Below, piece by piece: positions 35,389 through 49,451 of a stretch of DNA of 64,000 nucleotides. The notes beneath the pieces are model-generated. The model did no database searches, was not told the origin of the DNA, and saw only the letters and a list, made by a program, of their open reading frames with translations. Position 1 is the first letter of the stretch; each line of letters begins with the position of its first letter. A program made the position numbers and the translations under genes. This DNA is from Daphnia carinata (taxonomy: Eukaryota > Arthropoda > Branchiopoda > Diplostraca > Daphniidae), in contig NC_081333.1 in NCBI RefSeq assembly GCF_022539665.2, forward strand, positions 2,976,001 to 3,040,000, written 5' to 3'.

Positions 35389-38300
35389 TCACAAAAGGCA
35401 ATTCCAATTTGGCTGGAAATCTACAGGCAACGACGTTTGCTTTCGAAACATATCTCGAAAAAGCTGAACAGAGAGCATCCTTGATTCCATTTGTTTGGCC
35501 TGCTGGAAGCCGCGACTAATAATAGTTCGCTCCAGACCAGCCAAACGAGCAGCGTGAAATCCATACGATTTGGGACAAGCTCCATCCACAAACTGGTAGA
35601 GGAAAATAATATTTTCCTGGCTAGGATCGTCCACTTCTTCGTCATTTTCCACCATACACGCCATGTGCCCTAGACGAACTTGGGGATGAGAAGAAAGGTC
35701 GTGAACTAAGCTGTGATAATGCGTGGAAAACAAGGTACGGCATTGACGACGCGCCAAGTAATCTACAACTGAGTAGGCAATAGCTGTTCCATCAAAGGTA
35801 GCAGTGCCTCGACCCAGTTCATCGAGCAAAACTAGTGAATGAAGTGTGGCATGTTTGAGAATCGCGGCTGTTTCACTCAGTTCGACGAAGAAGGTGCTTT
35901 CACCACCCAAGATATGGTCATTGGCACCCAATCGCGTAAAGAGCCGATCCACTGGAGTTAGCTCAAATTCTTCAGCGGGTACGAAAGATCCCATCTGGGC
36001 TAGAATGACACAGAGTCCAACTTGCCGCATCAAAGTCGATTTGCCGCCCATATTTGGACCTGTTACCAAAGTAAGGGAGTGATCTGCCTCGACAAGATGG
36101 TCGGTTTCACATGGAAGAGAAGATCCGATGCTGACATCATTCGGAATGAACTCGTTGTTAGCAAATAGCTGTGAATGAGCAGGATGCCGTCCTTGTACTA
36201 GCCGTAGAAATGGGCGTTGGTGGCTTCCAGGAGAAGCAATTCGAGGACGACAAACTTTCTGGTCAGCTGCAAAAGCGGTGAGAGCCAGTAGTACATCTAG
36301 TACGGCAAGACATTTAATGGCATTCTCCCACAAAACATGGTGACTATCAAACTGTTCGAAAATACGGCGGCTTATATCCTTAAGCGCCGCATTTCGCTGT
36401 TCTTCAGCTGCCAGCATTTGTTGAATTAAACCACGAGATTCCGCGGTGTAATAGCGCTTGAATCCTTTCCGTTGGCCTTGTAGCTCATAACTTGCACCTG
36501 CACGACCAGCGGCTGCCTCGCTGACTTCCAATTGAAACCGCTTTTTATCAGCGCCAACGAAAGTCACTTTTCCACCAAAGTGGCGCTTTTGATCTTGTAG
36601 GTATTTCTCAGCTTCAGCCTGGACTTCAGCAATCCTCTCCAAAGCTTGGTCATATTGCTTGTCGACACCTGGTCGAGGAATCATAGTTCCTTCCTTGGCT
36701 GCCTGTTGGTGATCAAAGGCGAGGCGAAAGAACTCCAGTTCTTTGTCCATATCCGGAAACTCCCCATCTTGGCTTTTTAGTTTGACCGATTGTCTCAATA
36801 GCTTGGAAGTAATGGTGGACTCGCGGAAATATTCTTCAATTTTCTGTGCTGACCGAAAGCCTTCCAATGTGAGCAAAAAGTCAGAAATCTTTTTCTTGCT
36901 GTAGATGTGACCATCGAAGAAAACGGCCCTACTATCGGGATGGTTCTTCGCTTTCAACGAACTGCCTTGACTATGTATCTTGTTAACCAATCGCTCGAGA
37001 TCGGGAAGGGATTTGAGTATTTTTCCCACTTCTTCAACAACAGATGCATCGTTTAAGAGATACTCTACTGCATCTAAACGGTCGTCAATGGCTTCCTGTT
37101 GACATAAGGGTGCACACAACCAATGACGTAGCATACGCTGACCAAAAGCCGTATTGCAGCGGTTAAGTCGTTCTAGCAGTGATCCCGTTGCTGTGCCCGT
37201 GGAAGAGTTCACAAGGACATCTAAATTGCGTAGTGTCATCCCATCCAAAACCATGTGGGAACCAATCAGAGCATCTTCTTGGGGTTCTTGATCAATAGGA
37301 CGGTAGATTTGAAAAGAACGGCGTGATAAAAGTTCTTGGTCAAGTTTACATTCCTTTAGATACCAACAAAGGGCACCTAAAGCTCGAATGGCTAGTTCGG
37401 ATTCTTCCTTGGCTGCCAAACCGAGTGTGCTCGTCTCATCTAGGAGAGGCTTAATGCCTTCTGGCCAGTTTAGATCCTCATTCACTTTAAAGCAATCACT
37501 TTCGGCTAAAGAGCGCAGAGTTTTCATTGGGTCCCAGCAATCGGCATTCGAACTCACCACCTCATGGAGTGCGGCAGGACAGGCAGCATTCCACACTTGG
37601 CTTGTATCTGTTGAGATTCCGCGTTTTGCAGAAATGATTTCTACTGGATTGTAACGGGTAAGGAGTGTGGATAGACGTGAGCGATAGCGATCATCTTCGA
37701 ATTGGCCCAAGTGAAAATTCCCAATGGATGTATCAACAAATGCTACACCAAATTCAACTTTTCCGCCAGCACCCTCTGGTCCACTCTTCTCCCAGACAGT
37801 CATCAAAAAATGGTGCTCAACCTACAATTTAAAATATCCCGTAAAACGGTTTGTTGAAATAAGGTACATCATGTAAAGATACACCTGCCAATTATCTCCC
37901 TCAATCGCGTTGTAGGTCCGAGTTCCGCGGGAAGTAATCTGACATAACTCGCGCTCCACGACGCGATCAAATTTGGTGGGGCGAGACATGCGTTTACAAC
38001 GCTCGATCATCATTTCCGGTGTTTCTGTCTGTTCGACTCGGGCCACCTTATATCCTTTTTCGATCAACTGAGAAGAGTATTTCGCAAAGCCTCGCTCGGG
38101 AAAACCGCAGTGTGCGTGATCGCCTTTCATCAAGATGATCCCCAGTTCCTTGACAGCAATCAGCGCGTCAGTATGGTATAGCTCATAAAATTTGCCCATT
38201 TTGAAAAATAGTATGACATCGAAGTTGTTGATTTTCATCTCCCACCACTGGCGCTGTTAATATAAACAATCATGAATGAAAGCTGAAAAGATAAATAGCT

Positions 38301-39433
38301 ACTAATTACGCGCAAGAAAATTACCATAGCTGGGGTGAGGCTTTGCTTGAACGAATCAGGTACATAGATAGTCCTCGGATCGTATTCGGGATCGTCAGGA
38401 CGGCGCCGTTGTGCATCACGAATTTTCTCTGGCTTAAGGAAATCGTACGACAAGTGGGAAAAACGTCTATCTTCACTTTGGCTATCGCAAATTGCACCAT
38501 CGGCATCTCTGCAACTAAAGTCAGACAACTTCTTTTTGGTACTATTACTGATGGCGGAAGGGGAATCACAAGCAAATGATTTTAGAGTAGACGGAGTACT
38601 TAAAACGCTTTTCGAATTCATAGCTGGTAATTTACGTTTCCTTTTCACGGGAGTCTCTTCCTCTTCTTCTGGACTTGCTTCTTCTTGCTCTTCTTCAATG
38701 AGGCTCTCCTCATCTTCTGATTCACTACTAGCAAGTTTTACTGGCTTATATTCTTCGTCTGAAACGTCATCATCGCTATCAACTTGCGCCAGTATACGCC
38801 TTCTTTTAGGTTTTGGACCTTCAGGTTTTTTAGATGATTTGCTTGATGTTTTGGGTGTAGATCCTTCACTTATACTATTCTCTTCATCAGATGGGAGCAA
38901 TTCAACTACTAGACTGTGCCTTTCTTCTAGTGGAATCTCTAACGCTTTATCAGCTTCTTTGCAGGCTTCATGCCAACTACTGTCTTGAGGTTTTCCAACA
39001 CCGAGTAATTCATAGCTTTGGCTACCTGTGTACGGTCTTGCAAATTTCATATGAATCCATGATCTTGTAGGGGGATTGTCAAAGAACTGAACATGAACTT
39101 CCCATTTTCCTTTTCAACTTTCTTAACAGGATGTAGACAAACAAGACTGGGCCACCAAGGAAAGCCATCAAGTTTCGACCAGACAAGACTGCCAAGTTCG
39201 TAGCCTTCTTTTTGAGGCAGAAGGGTTTTGGATATTCCTTGTTTAACCTTCAATTTTGGTGTATCATTATTAGAAGGAGTTAAAGCTGTACGGCGAGGTG
39301 TTGTATTTGCTGAAGGACTTGATAAGGACGGGGAAGACGCCAGAGCAGAGGAGCTCCGTGAAGGTGTTGTACTTCCAGTGGGGGACTTCACAAAGTAGTT
39401 AAATAAAGTATTCTTTTGTGAAGATTTGGACAT
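35389..39433 (-). CDS. MSH6: DNA mismatch repair protein MSH6 (one-base frameshift in PWWP domain)
   Basis: MutS homologue 6, partner of MSH2 in MutS-alpha, which recognises base mismatches and small loops. Exons on the minus strand: 38325-39433, 37885-38253, 37821-35389. The N terminus holds a PCNA-interaction-like [10 protein letters not shown] motif (residues 4-13), then a Ser/Thr-rich linker, a PWWP domain ([18 protein letters not shown]) and an acidic region. The MutS core follows, with the mismatch-binding segment ([19 protein letters not shown]), Walker [11 protein letters not shown] (about residue 1075) and Walker [17 protein letters not shown]. Exon 1 is 1,109 bp, one base short of a whole number of codons: the frame shifts at a GGG run near 39101-39103, between KENG and [16 protein letters not shown]. 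With one extra base the protein would be about 1,303 aa. Confidence 0.93.
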
Positions 39434-40011
39434 TTTTTAGTTCCTGCAGTTTCAGGAACTGTAATGTCTTCCAAATAGATACAATATATTTTTTATTAAA
39501 TTAGATCATAAAACCTTACTCGTGGAATAGAAAGAGGCAAGAGTTACTCTGTTGGCCATGAAACGGGACGTATTCGCGCCATAATAACAATTACCAGGGA
39601 TTAAAGGTTGCCGCCTAGTGCATTTAACCTGCTACTTCTCTCTAAACTACCAAGTACAAACAACTAGCAATATCAATAAATAAAACCTTAGATAAATTTT
39701 AAGGTTTTTTGCTTTCAACAAAAATTTAATTCCCAATGATAAAAAAAATTCTAAGGCACAATTGAACTTGGAGGACATGTATTTATTGATATTTACGATA
39801 GTAGAACATACCTTTGGTTCAGCAACTTGCCAGCTTCTGCTCCTTCAAAAACTGAAATATAAATTTGATTTCCATTTTGGATTTTGACACACGTGACGGA
39901 AATTTCGGTGTTGGCGCAACTGGCAACGTTCAGGATTCCCCCATCCCCCATTTCAAAGAATCCCCAGTAGAATTATATCAATTTGTTGTTTTATCAAATT
40001 TGTTAGGAAAT
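39434..40011. promoter_or_regulatory. divergent promoter region MSH6 / PPP5C
   Basis: This 578-bp interval lies between two start codons facing away from each other. It should contain both promoters and 5' UTRs; no defined core element was recognised. Confidence 0.5.
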
Positions 40012-41913
40012 ATGGAACAGAACACCGATGTGGAGAAGGCCGATACCCTTAAAGAAGAAGGAAATGAATTTTTTAAAAGTAATCTTTAAAGTTTATGAAT
40101 ACTGTGAGTAATTATGAATAACTTTTTGGCATTTTAGAACAAAACTACGTTAAAGCCATAACGCTCTACACTAATGCCATAGAGTGCAATCCTACCTCAG
40201 CTGTTCTGTATGCCAACAGAAGTTTTGCCTATTTAAGGACAGAATGCTTCGGTTATGCCTTAGAAGATGCATCAAAAGCCATCAGCTTGGATAAAACATA
40301 TGTTAAAGGCTACTATAGAAGAGGTATTGTAGCTACACTTCGTTGTGAAATAGTTTTATATGATGTTGAACTTCATTTTCTTTGAACAATTTGTAGCTGC
40401 ATCATACATGGCTTTGGGGAAAACCAAATTGGCCCTAAAAGATTATGATACTGTTTTCAAAGCCAGACCAAATGATAAGGATGCAAAATTGAAGTTTAAC
40501 GAGTGCAACAAAATTGTCAAGCAGCAGGCATTTGAGAGGGCAATCGCTGTTGATACTGTAAAGAAATCAGTGTCGGAATCTATCAATACTGATTCCATGA
40601 CTGTTGAAAGTACTTACACTGGTCCTCATTTGGTAAATGGAAAAGTCACATTGGAATTCATGCAAGAACTCATGGAAGCATACAAAGATCAAAAGAAACT
40701 CCACAGAAAATATGCCTTCCAAGTATCAGAAAATGATGTCTACCATGTGCACATAAAAATGACTTTTTTTTTCTCAGATACTATTAGATGTAGCAGAGTT
40801 GTTCAAAGCTCAGCCATCGCTTATTGATGTAACCATACCTGAGGACAGCAAGTTCACAGTGTGTGGGGACATTCATGGGCAATTTTATGATCTCATGAAC
40901 ATATTCAAGCTCAATGGGGCCCCGTCAACGGAAAACCCATTCGTGAGTTTTTGTCCCAGTTTCCAGATTATCAGTGATGCATTGCTAATTATTTAAATTG
41001 CACAGCTTTTTAATGGCGACTTCGTTGATCGAGGTTCCTTCTCGGTAGAGTGCATCTTTACGTTGTTTGGATTTAAATTACTCTATCCTAATCACTTTTT
41101 CATGGCGCGCGGTAACCACGAAAGTCAAACCATGAACCAAATGTATGGATTTGAAGGCGAAGTCAAGTCAAAATATTCGTCGCAAATGGCTGAACTTTTC
41201 ACGGAAGTTTACAATTGGCTTCCGTTGTGTCATTGCCTCAATCAGCGAGTTCTGGTAGGTTTCACTTTCGTTACTTCTTGTTTTAAAACGTGAAGCTTGA
41301 ATAAAGATACGTTTACCTCAGGTGATGCATGGCGGGCTTTTTTCCCGGGATGGTATAACCTTGGAAGACATCCGTACAACGGATCGTAATCGTCAGCCAC
41401 CGGAAGAAGGGATCATGTGCGAACTGCTATGGTCTGATCCTCAGCCGATGAAAGGGCGTTCTCCTTCTAAACGAGGTAAGTTAGAATTTGATTAGGTAAT
41501 AGTAAAAGTACATGGGAAACAAGACGAAAAACTTACATTGCTATTACAGGTGTGGGAATCCAGTTCGGTCCAGACGTCACAGCACGATTTTTGGAGCACA
41601 ATCACCTTGATTACATAATTCGCAGTCACGAAGTCAAAGCGGATGGCTACGAAGAAGCCCACGACGGAAAATGCATCACCGTTTTCTCCGCCCCCAACTA
41701 TTGGTGATTACCTTTTGTTTAAATCAGTCGTATTGTATGTTGACTAACTTTTCACTATTATTTCGTCATAGTGATACCATGGGCAACAAAGGGGCATTCA
41801 TTACCATGAATGGCAAGGATATGAAGCCTCACTTCACCACTTATGAGGCCGTCCCTCATCCGGATGTCAAACCGATGGCCTATGCCAATTCAATGATGAG
41901 TCTGTTCGGTTAA
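40012..41913 (+). CDS. PPP5C: serine/threonine-protein phosphatase 5
   Basis: TPR-containing PPP-family phosphatase that docks on HSP90 and dephosphorylates client kinases and receptors. Exons: 40012-40078, 40138-40323, 40397-40722, 40778-40942, 41006-41254, 41322-41475, 41550-41703, 41772-41913; 480 aa (family about 480-500). Three TPR units (about residues 7-110; [54 protein letters not shown]) precede the catalytic domain with GDIHGQF, GDFVDRG, GNHES and the late HGG motif. The metal ligands and SAPNYCD loop are complete. The ATG at 40012 is preferred over an upstream non-ATG extension because [18 protein letters not shown] begins just before TPR1. Confidence 0.96.
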
Positions 41914-42264
41914 TTCCTGATCTTCCAGACCTTTTGAAGGGGAGAGATTTAGGTGCACTATTATGTACAATCCACAAGCAACAGATTAAACGAAAGAAAA
42001 AAACAAACAAAAAAAAACTTACCTCTTCCTCCGCTTTATTTTGAAAAAGGATTCTTGTGAATCGTGAAGTTTGCTCTTCTATCCTCAGAGAGCTGCATGA
42101 AAACCTGATTTTACTGTTGGATTTTATTGAACCGGACCCGCAACCGTTCGTCTCTTGCGGATTCACAAATAGTTACGATATATTACAATGACCCCAATGG
42201 TTTTAGTTGTTTTCAAAATCAAAAGGAAAAGAAAGAAAAAGATGTTACACAATTTCTTTCGTAC
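41914..42264. other. convergent 3' ends of PPP5C and SEL1L
   Basis: No gene. On the minus strand an AATAAA (plus-strand TTTATT near 42035) could serve SEL1L. The interval is purine-rich in places. Confidence 0.5.
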
Positions 42265-45082
<2,818 letters not shown>

Positions 45083-45749
45083 TCTTCAAATAAGAAGTTT
45101 ATGAAGAATGCCTGTAAATTACTATAACATTCCAAACAATCTTCTCTGTGCTCTGGTTTGATTAACACTAAGAATAATCAATCACTTTGGCAAACAAACG
45201 TAAATGAGAAACTTCTCTCACTTTCGGTTGTGTATTCACCTCTGGTGACGTCTAGTTGTCTGCTTTTTTCGGCTACTCGTTAACCAATCAAATTCGTCCA
45301 AGTATATGTGGCGGGCATACAGAACACATTCAACACGCAGATCTTGAATCATCATAGTCGGTAGTTTGCATAAGCAAATACAGATAAAATTCTTAATTGT
45401 TCCCAACAATAATTCAAAATATTATGGCCTTAAGTTAAATTATCAATTCTTTCAAAACCTAAAACTGCATTAAAGCGTGAGTTGCCAATGCAAATACCAA
45501 CGAAATACCTTTACTGTAATAACTGATTACAGAGCGTACCTTATACGATTTCATAAACCTTATCTTAAAACTTTTTGTTCGCAATTATTACTTAAAACTG
45601 CCGGCTAGTGTTCTAATTTATTGGTCTCTCATGTAGGAGTCAAAATACAAACAGGCTCTCCCCAAAGCGTTACTAGGATGCACTACATGAAGCAGGTTTA
45701 AAGAAGCAACAAAGCAATCATACTTTTAAATCATAACATATAAAATATA
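45083..45749. promoter_or_regulatory. SEL1L upstream region and galectin 3' flank
   Basis: No gene is seen. It must contain the SEL1L promoter. If ER-stress controlled, an ERSE or UPRE would be expected here, but none was identified by eye. Confidence 0.4.
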
Positions 45750-46439
45750 TCAGCATTCTTTTATTTTGACCGACTTGATCTTGACATCTCCTTTGATTTT
45801 GATTATGTCTGCATTGCCGAGTGAAACACGATGATTGAAATCGAAATGATGGGCGTCGTTAAGCTCGACCTATTAACATATCCAAACAATTTTATTGTTG
45901 CGCAATCCTCAAACGCTGCGTGAGCAATATCTGTTTTATCTTATTACACTAAAACGATCCTCCAAAACTTTGATCTGAAGCTTAAAAGGTTCTCCTCTTT
46001 CAAGCGGATTATCGGCACGCTCTTCTGCACCCCAATTACCAGAAGGGAAATTGGTGTTGCGAACCACAGTTCGTTTGTAAGGTTCTTCCTCGTTGAAACG
46101 GAAGTCCAAATGAAAAATGCATTGTTCACTTGAATTTTCGATAAAGTTGATAGAAAATCTATTTTAAAGATGATTGTTAATTCACAGAAAACAATAAACA
46201 GGAGTAAAAGTGTTTTAATTTGAAAAATTCGAAAGTTAATACCGCACGGCGTTTTCTAGAGGCTCGCCCTTGACTTCAACTTTATCTCCAACCTCAAGCT
46301 TCCCATCAGTAATAGTATGCACAACTGGTACTTCCTTGAAAAGTATTATCGTTTGGAAGTAAAAAAAACACATGATCTTAGCAAAATATTTTAAAAATTT
46401 CTTAATTACCGGGTGCTTCAAAGATATTGTTTTGGACAT
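45750..46439 (-). CDS. galectin, single CRD (copy 2)
   Basis: Beta-galactoside-binding lectin family. Exons: 46410-46439, 46243-46334, 45948-46158, 45750-45869; 150 aa, one carbohydrate-recognition domain, no signal peptide, as in secreted-without-leader galectins. Signature parts: HLDFRFN, VVRNTNFPSGNWGAEER, PFKLQIKVLEDRF and HHFDFNHR. Of the sugar-contacting set (H-x-N-x-R, V-x-N, W-x-x-E-x-R), His, Arg, the V-x-N Asn, Trp, Glu and Arg are present, but the first Asn is Asp. The exon layout and phases match the copy at 47.1 kb, indicating tandem duplication. Confidence 0.88.
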
Positions 46440-47111
46440 CGTGTTGAATAGACGATCTATAGTATATGAACAATGAACGTTGTTAATGCTGTCGAAATAC
46501 TTAAGAAATGAAGTTAAAGCAGCACCCAAGGTTATGATTTGAACACAAAAATGTGTGGGTCTGTTTGCAACAGAATGGAAGTAATGTTATCGTTATCTGG
46601 CCGGAAGAGATAGCGTTGGCAACATCCGAAAGAAATGTCACCAGCTTAGCTTAGCGTTGATTACGAACACTAGCTCCATTTAGTTGTATAGCTAAAGCGT
46701 AATATTTACCAATGAAAACGAAAACTGGAACGACAGCTGGTGTGAACGTCCAGATGAATCAGTGAATCAGAAAGCAACCTTTCCACTCAAAAAGCAGACG
46801 AAAACTGTATGAATCAGACTCGTTTTAACCGCTGCGAGTCGTGGTTGTTCTGCGAAAGGATATGAACTAAGGTATGGAAAACCGATTATGCCGCCCACCT
46901 GGCGGTGTGACGAAGACGACCTTGGATGACGTAAGTTTCGCAGAATTTGAGGCTAGCAGACATGCATCCATCTTGAAAATGCATGGGATACAATCAAGTA
47001 CGTTTTGCCTCGTATCAGCTAAGCTTAGTAGGATTGTAGTGCAGGAATTTAGATTATTTATGACCTATTTCTATTGAAAATTTTAGTTCAACAATGAAAG
47101 TAACATCAGCA
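46440..47111. other. intergenic between galectins
   Basis: Promoter of galectin copy 2 and 3' flank of copy 1. It contains one possible plus-strand coding exon, annotated separately. Confidence 0.4.
46874..46930 (+). CDS. candidate first coding exon, unlinked
   Basis: An ATG followed by 19 codons ends exactly at a consensus donor (GATGAC then GTAAGT). The peptide (MENRLCRPPGGVTKTTLDD) has an RPPGG motif reminiscent of Jupiter/HN1 microtubule-associated proteins, but the match is short. No downstream plus-strand exon was found before the minus-strand galectin, so it could be chance, a nested gene or a gene with a long intron. Confidence 0.2.
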
Positions 47112-47744
47112 CTAATTAATTTGAACACTCTGAATATATACGTCGCCTTCAACCATCAATGTATCGGCCTTGTTCATGTCGAAACGAAATACAAATTCGC
47201 TATGGTACTGGAAATCAACAATGATCTAGCAAATGTTAAAAGAAATGTGAGTTGAAGATCGAGTCGTTAGTAAACTTACGGTTTCATACCACAAAACGAT
47301 CCATCGAGCATTTGACCTCGATGTTGAATTTCCTTCCCATCAAGAGTGGTAGAGGGTGACGTTCCTCTTGGCCCCAGCATCCCACTGGGAAATTTGAATT
47401 AAGGACTGTCTCGTTTTGGTCAAAACGAAATTCTAACTGAAAAAGCCGTGTCCCGGAACTTGTTTCGACGAAACTGATAGAGAACCTACAGACATTAAGG
47501 TAAAAATGTTTTCATTATACACATCTTCCTTTATTAAAATGATGCAATTTGCACAGGTAAATTGAGGACCTTTGAGCTCCGTAGAATGCGTCACCAACGA
47601 AAACAAAATCACGACCAGGAACAGACTGCTTCTCTGATAAACTAACAGTGAATGGAATGGTCTGTTGCAATAGATAACCAGTTACGTCATAAGAACGAGA
47701 CAGTTTAATCAAGTTTTTACCGGATTATTCCACATTAGTGTCAT
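47112..47744 (-). CDS. galectin, single CRD (copy 1)
   Basis: Exons: 47721-47744, 47570-47661, 47290-47485, 47112-47225; 141 aa. It has the same four-exon pattern and intron phases as the copy at 45.75 kb, and the shared core includes RFSISFVETSS, NFPVGCWGQEERHPLPL and the C-terminal VEGDVYIQSVQIN. Sugar-binding positions differ more: the H-x-N-x-R motif reads Q-x-E-x-R and the usual HF-x-F-x-HR strand is FVFRF, while the Trp-Glu-Arg part is kept. Galactose binding may therefore be weak or altered. The first exon (MTLMWNNP) is only eight codons. Confidence 0.85.
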
Positions 47745-48311
47745 TTTTTTTCTCCTTGCAATTCAATTGAATTTGTAGAAACACCGAGAACAAGCACGTA
47801 ACACCAGAATAAAATGAACAATATGGCGATTACTTCAACAAATTTTACACTTCACATCCAGGAAATTCAAACACTAGAAAATATGCCTCGGGTTTTACCC
47901 ATGAATGGGGCTGTGATTTGAAAATGCAACATAACTGGATTGTTCACGGATGTGGGAATGAAACGGAAATGAAATGCTTGTGTGCTAGAGAAACCCTAAT
48001 AACTAAGGAACTCAAGAACATTTCAGTAAAGAAGCTATGGCTCGGGAGTAGAGTGATCGCTTTTCACGCAGAAATCTTGTGTTCAAGGCCTATGAGGACC
48101 AAATATGTATTCCGTCTGATTATCAATGATTACAAGATGGATCCAATTACTGAGGCGATGACATTTTTCTTTTTGTCAGAAAGTTATTTCAACATTTTGA
48201 AATCTGAGATTTCATTCCTTCAGACATGTCCGAATGCCAGTAATATGGAAAATTAAAAGACGAAGACCGGAAATGTTACATTCCGATACGATCGGTTGAT
48301 ATATAATTCCA
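47745..48311. other. intergenic
   Basis: Galectin copy 1 promoter side. An open plus-strand frame at 47918-48256 (112 codons) has no recognisable content and no splice support. Confidence 0.4.
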
Positions 48312-48383
48312 TGGAGGAGTGGAGGATTGAACTCCAGACTTCTCGCATGCGAAGCGAGCACTCTACCACTGAGTTACACCCCC
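48312..48383 (-). tRNA. tRNA-Ala (anticodon CGC), possibly decayed
   Basis: The minus strand folds as a cloverleaf: acceptor GGGGGTG / CTCCTCC, D-stem ACTC/GAGT, anticodon stem CTCGC/GCGAG with loop TTCGCAT, T-stem TGGAG/CTCCA with TTCAATC loop, discriminator A. Anticodon CGC reads alanine, and the G3-T70 wobble pair is the known alanine identity element. D, anticodon and T stems pair perfectly. The acceptor has one T6-T67 mismatch, and the A-box is TAACTCAGTGG rather than TAGCTCAGTGG. No T-run terminator lies within about 40 bases, so it may be a pseudogene. Confidence 0.65.
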
Positions 48384-48452
48384 TATATTCATTATAAAAA
48401 TGTATTTGCAAATAATGCAAGTCCACAAATTTAACTAGCAACGAAAAATTAT

Positions 48453-49451
48453 TTAAGCACGAGAAATATGGGGCTTTAGCAACGTTAACGCCTCATCCAA
48501 TTTCATTCGTTCATGTGGTTCTCTTTTGATCATGTTTTCGATGATGGCCACAGCAAAATGTTGTTCTCCTAAAGCTGCAAATACAAACGAAACCATTTAT
48601 CTCTGCAAACTCATTTACGAAAGTAAGAAGGAACTTACAAGCCAAGTTGTATTTCCCTTCGATGATGTTGAGAGCGACAAAATGCCGCGATCCTCCACTG
48701 AGGAAAGGATGATCTCCTTTAGTTAGAAAACTGTACAACAGACACCCGAGCGAGAACGTATCGCTGGCTACATTATGTCTGGCATCACTTTTCTCTACAC
48801 TGGAATCCTCATCATCACTTTGAAGGATTTCAGGTGCTTGCATTTCCAGCGACGTCTTCTGACTACTACTCATGGAGAAACTAGCGCTAGCGGATATGGG
48901 CATTGTCAATCCGAAATCTGATATTTTAATTTGAATCGACAGTGAAATGAGAGCGTTTTCTGGCTTGATACTACGATGAATGAATCCCTGTGAATGGATA
49001 TAATGTAATCCGCTGATCATCTGGAAAAGGCCATCCGCTTGGCTAGGCACTTCTCCCTTGTACGTGTTGCAGCAGTAATCAAAAACACTTGCAATGCACA
49101 AGTCCATGACGTGATACCTTTGGAATACGAATAACAACAATTAATATGACGTATGCAATATTTAAGAAATGAATGTTCTTTTTCTTACCGAAAGTTGTCG
49201 TCATCGTAGATACCTATCATTTTTACAACGTTTGGATGATCTAATGCTGCTAGTTTGTTGAAACACTCGTCAAGTGTTCTCTTTTCCCAGTAAGAATGCA
49301 AATCTGAAGTCATCACTCGCTTTATGGCCACTTGAATACTGCCTCCAAACGTACCCCCAAAAATGATGGCTTTTCTGCTTCGACCAATCACATTCTTACG
49401 ATCTAATTCAACCTCTGAAACGGTAATGTTTCGTCTGGCTGCGTTAGTCAT
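48453..49451 (-). CDS. small kinase-domain protein, IRE1-like, catalytic Asp replaced
   Basis: A 287-aa protein that is almost only a protein kinase domain. Exons: 49189-49451, 48639-49117, 48453-48574. Seen: glycine-loop region IGRSRKAIIFGGTFGG, the lysine motif VAIKRV, a C-helix Glu candidate, HSQGFIHRSIKPENALI, SDFGLTM, APEIL, and a D-x-x-x-L-G-C-L-L-Y segment. The layout recalls the kinase half of IRE1 and related arthropod expansions, but the RNase domain is absent. The usual HRD is HRS: the catalytic-base Asp is Ser, which in other kinases abolishes phosphotransfer. Lys and DFG remain, so nucleotide binding is possible. The family call is tentative. Confidence 0.8.

Noticed and set aside
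47918-48256. 112-codon plus-strand open frame
   Set aside because: No recognisable motif, no splice signals, and composition typical of noncoding sequence.
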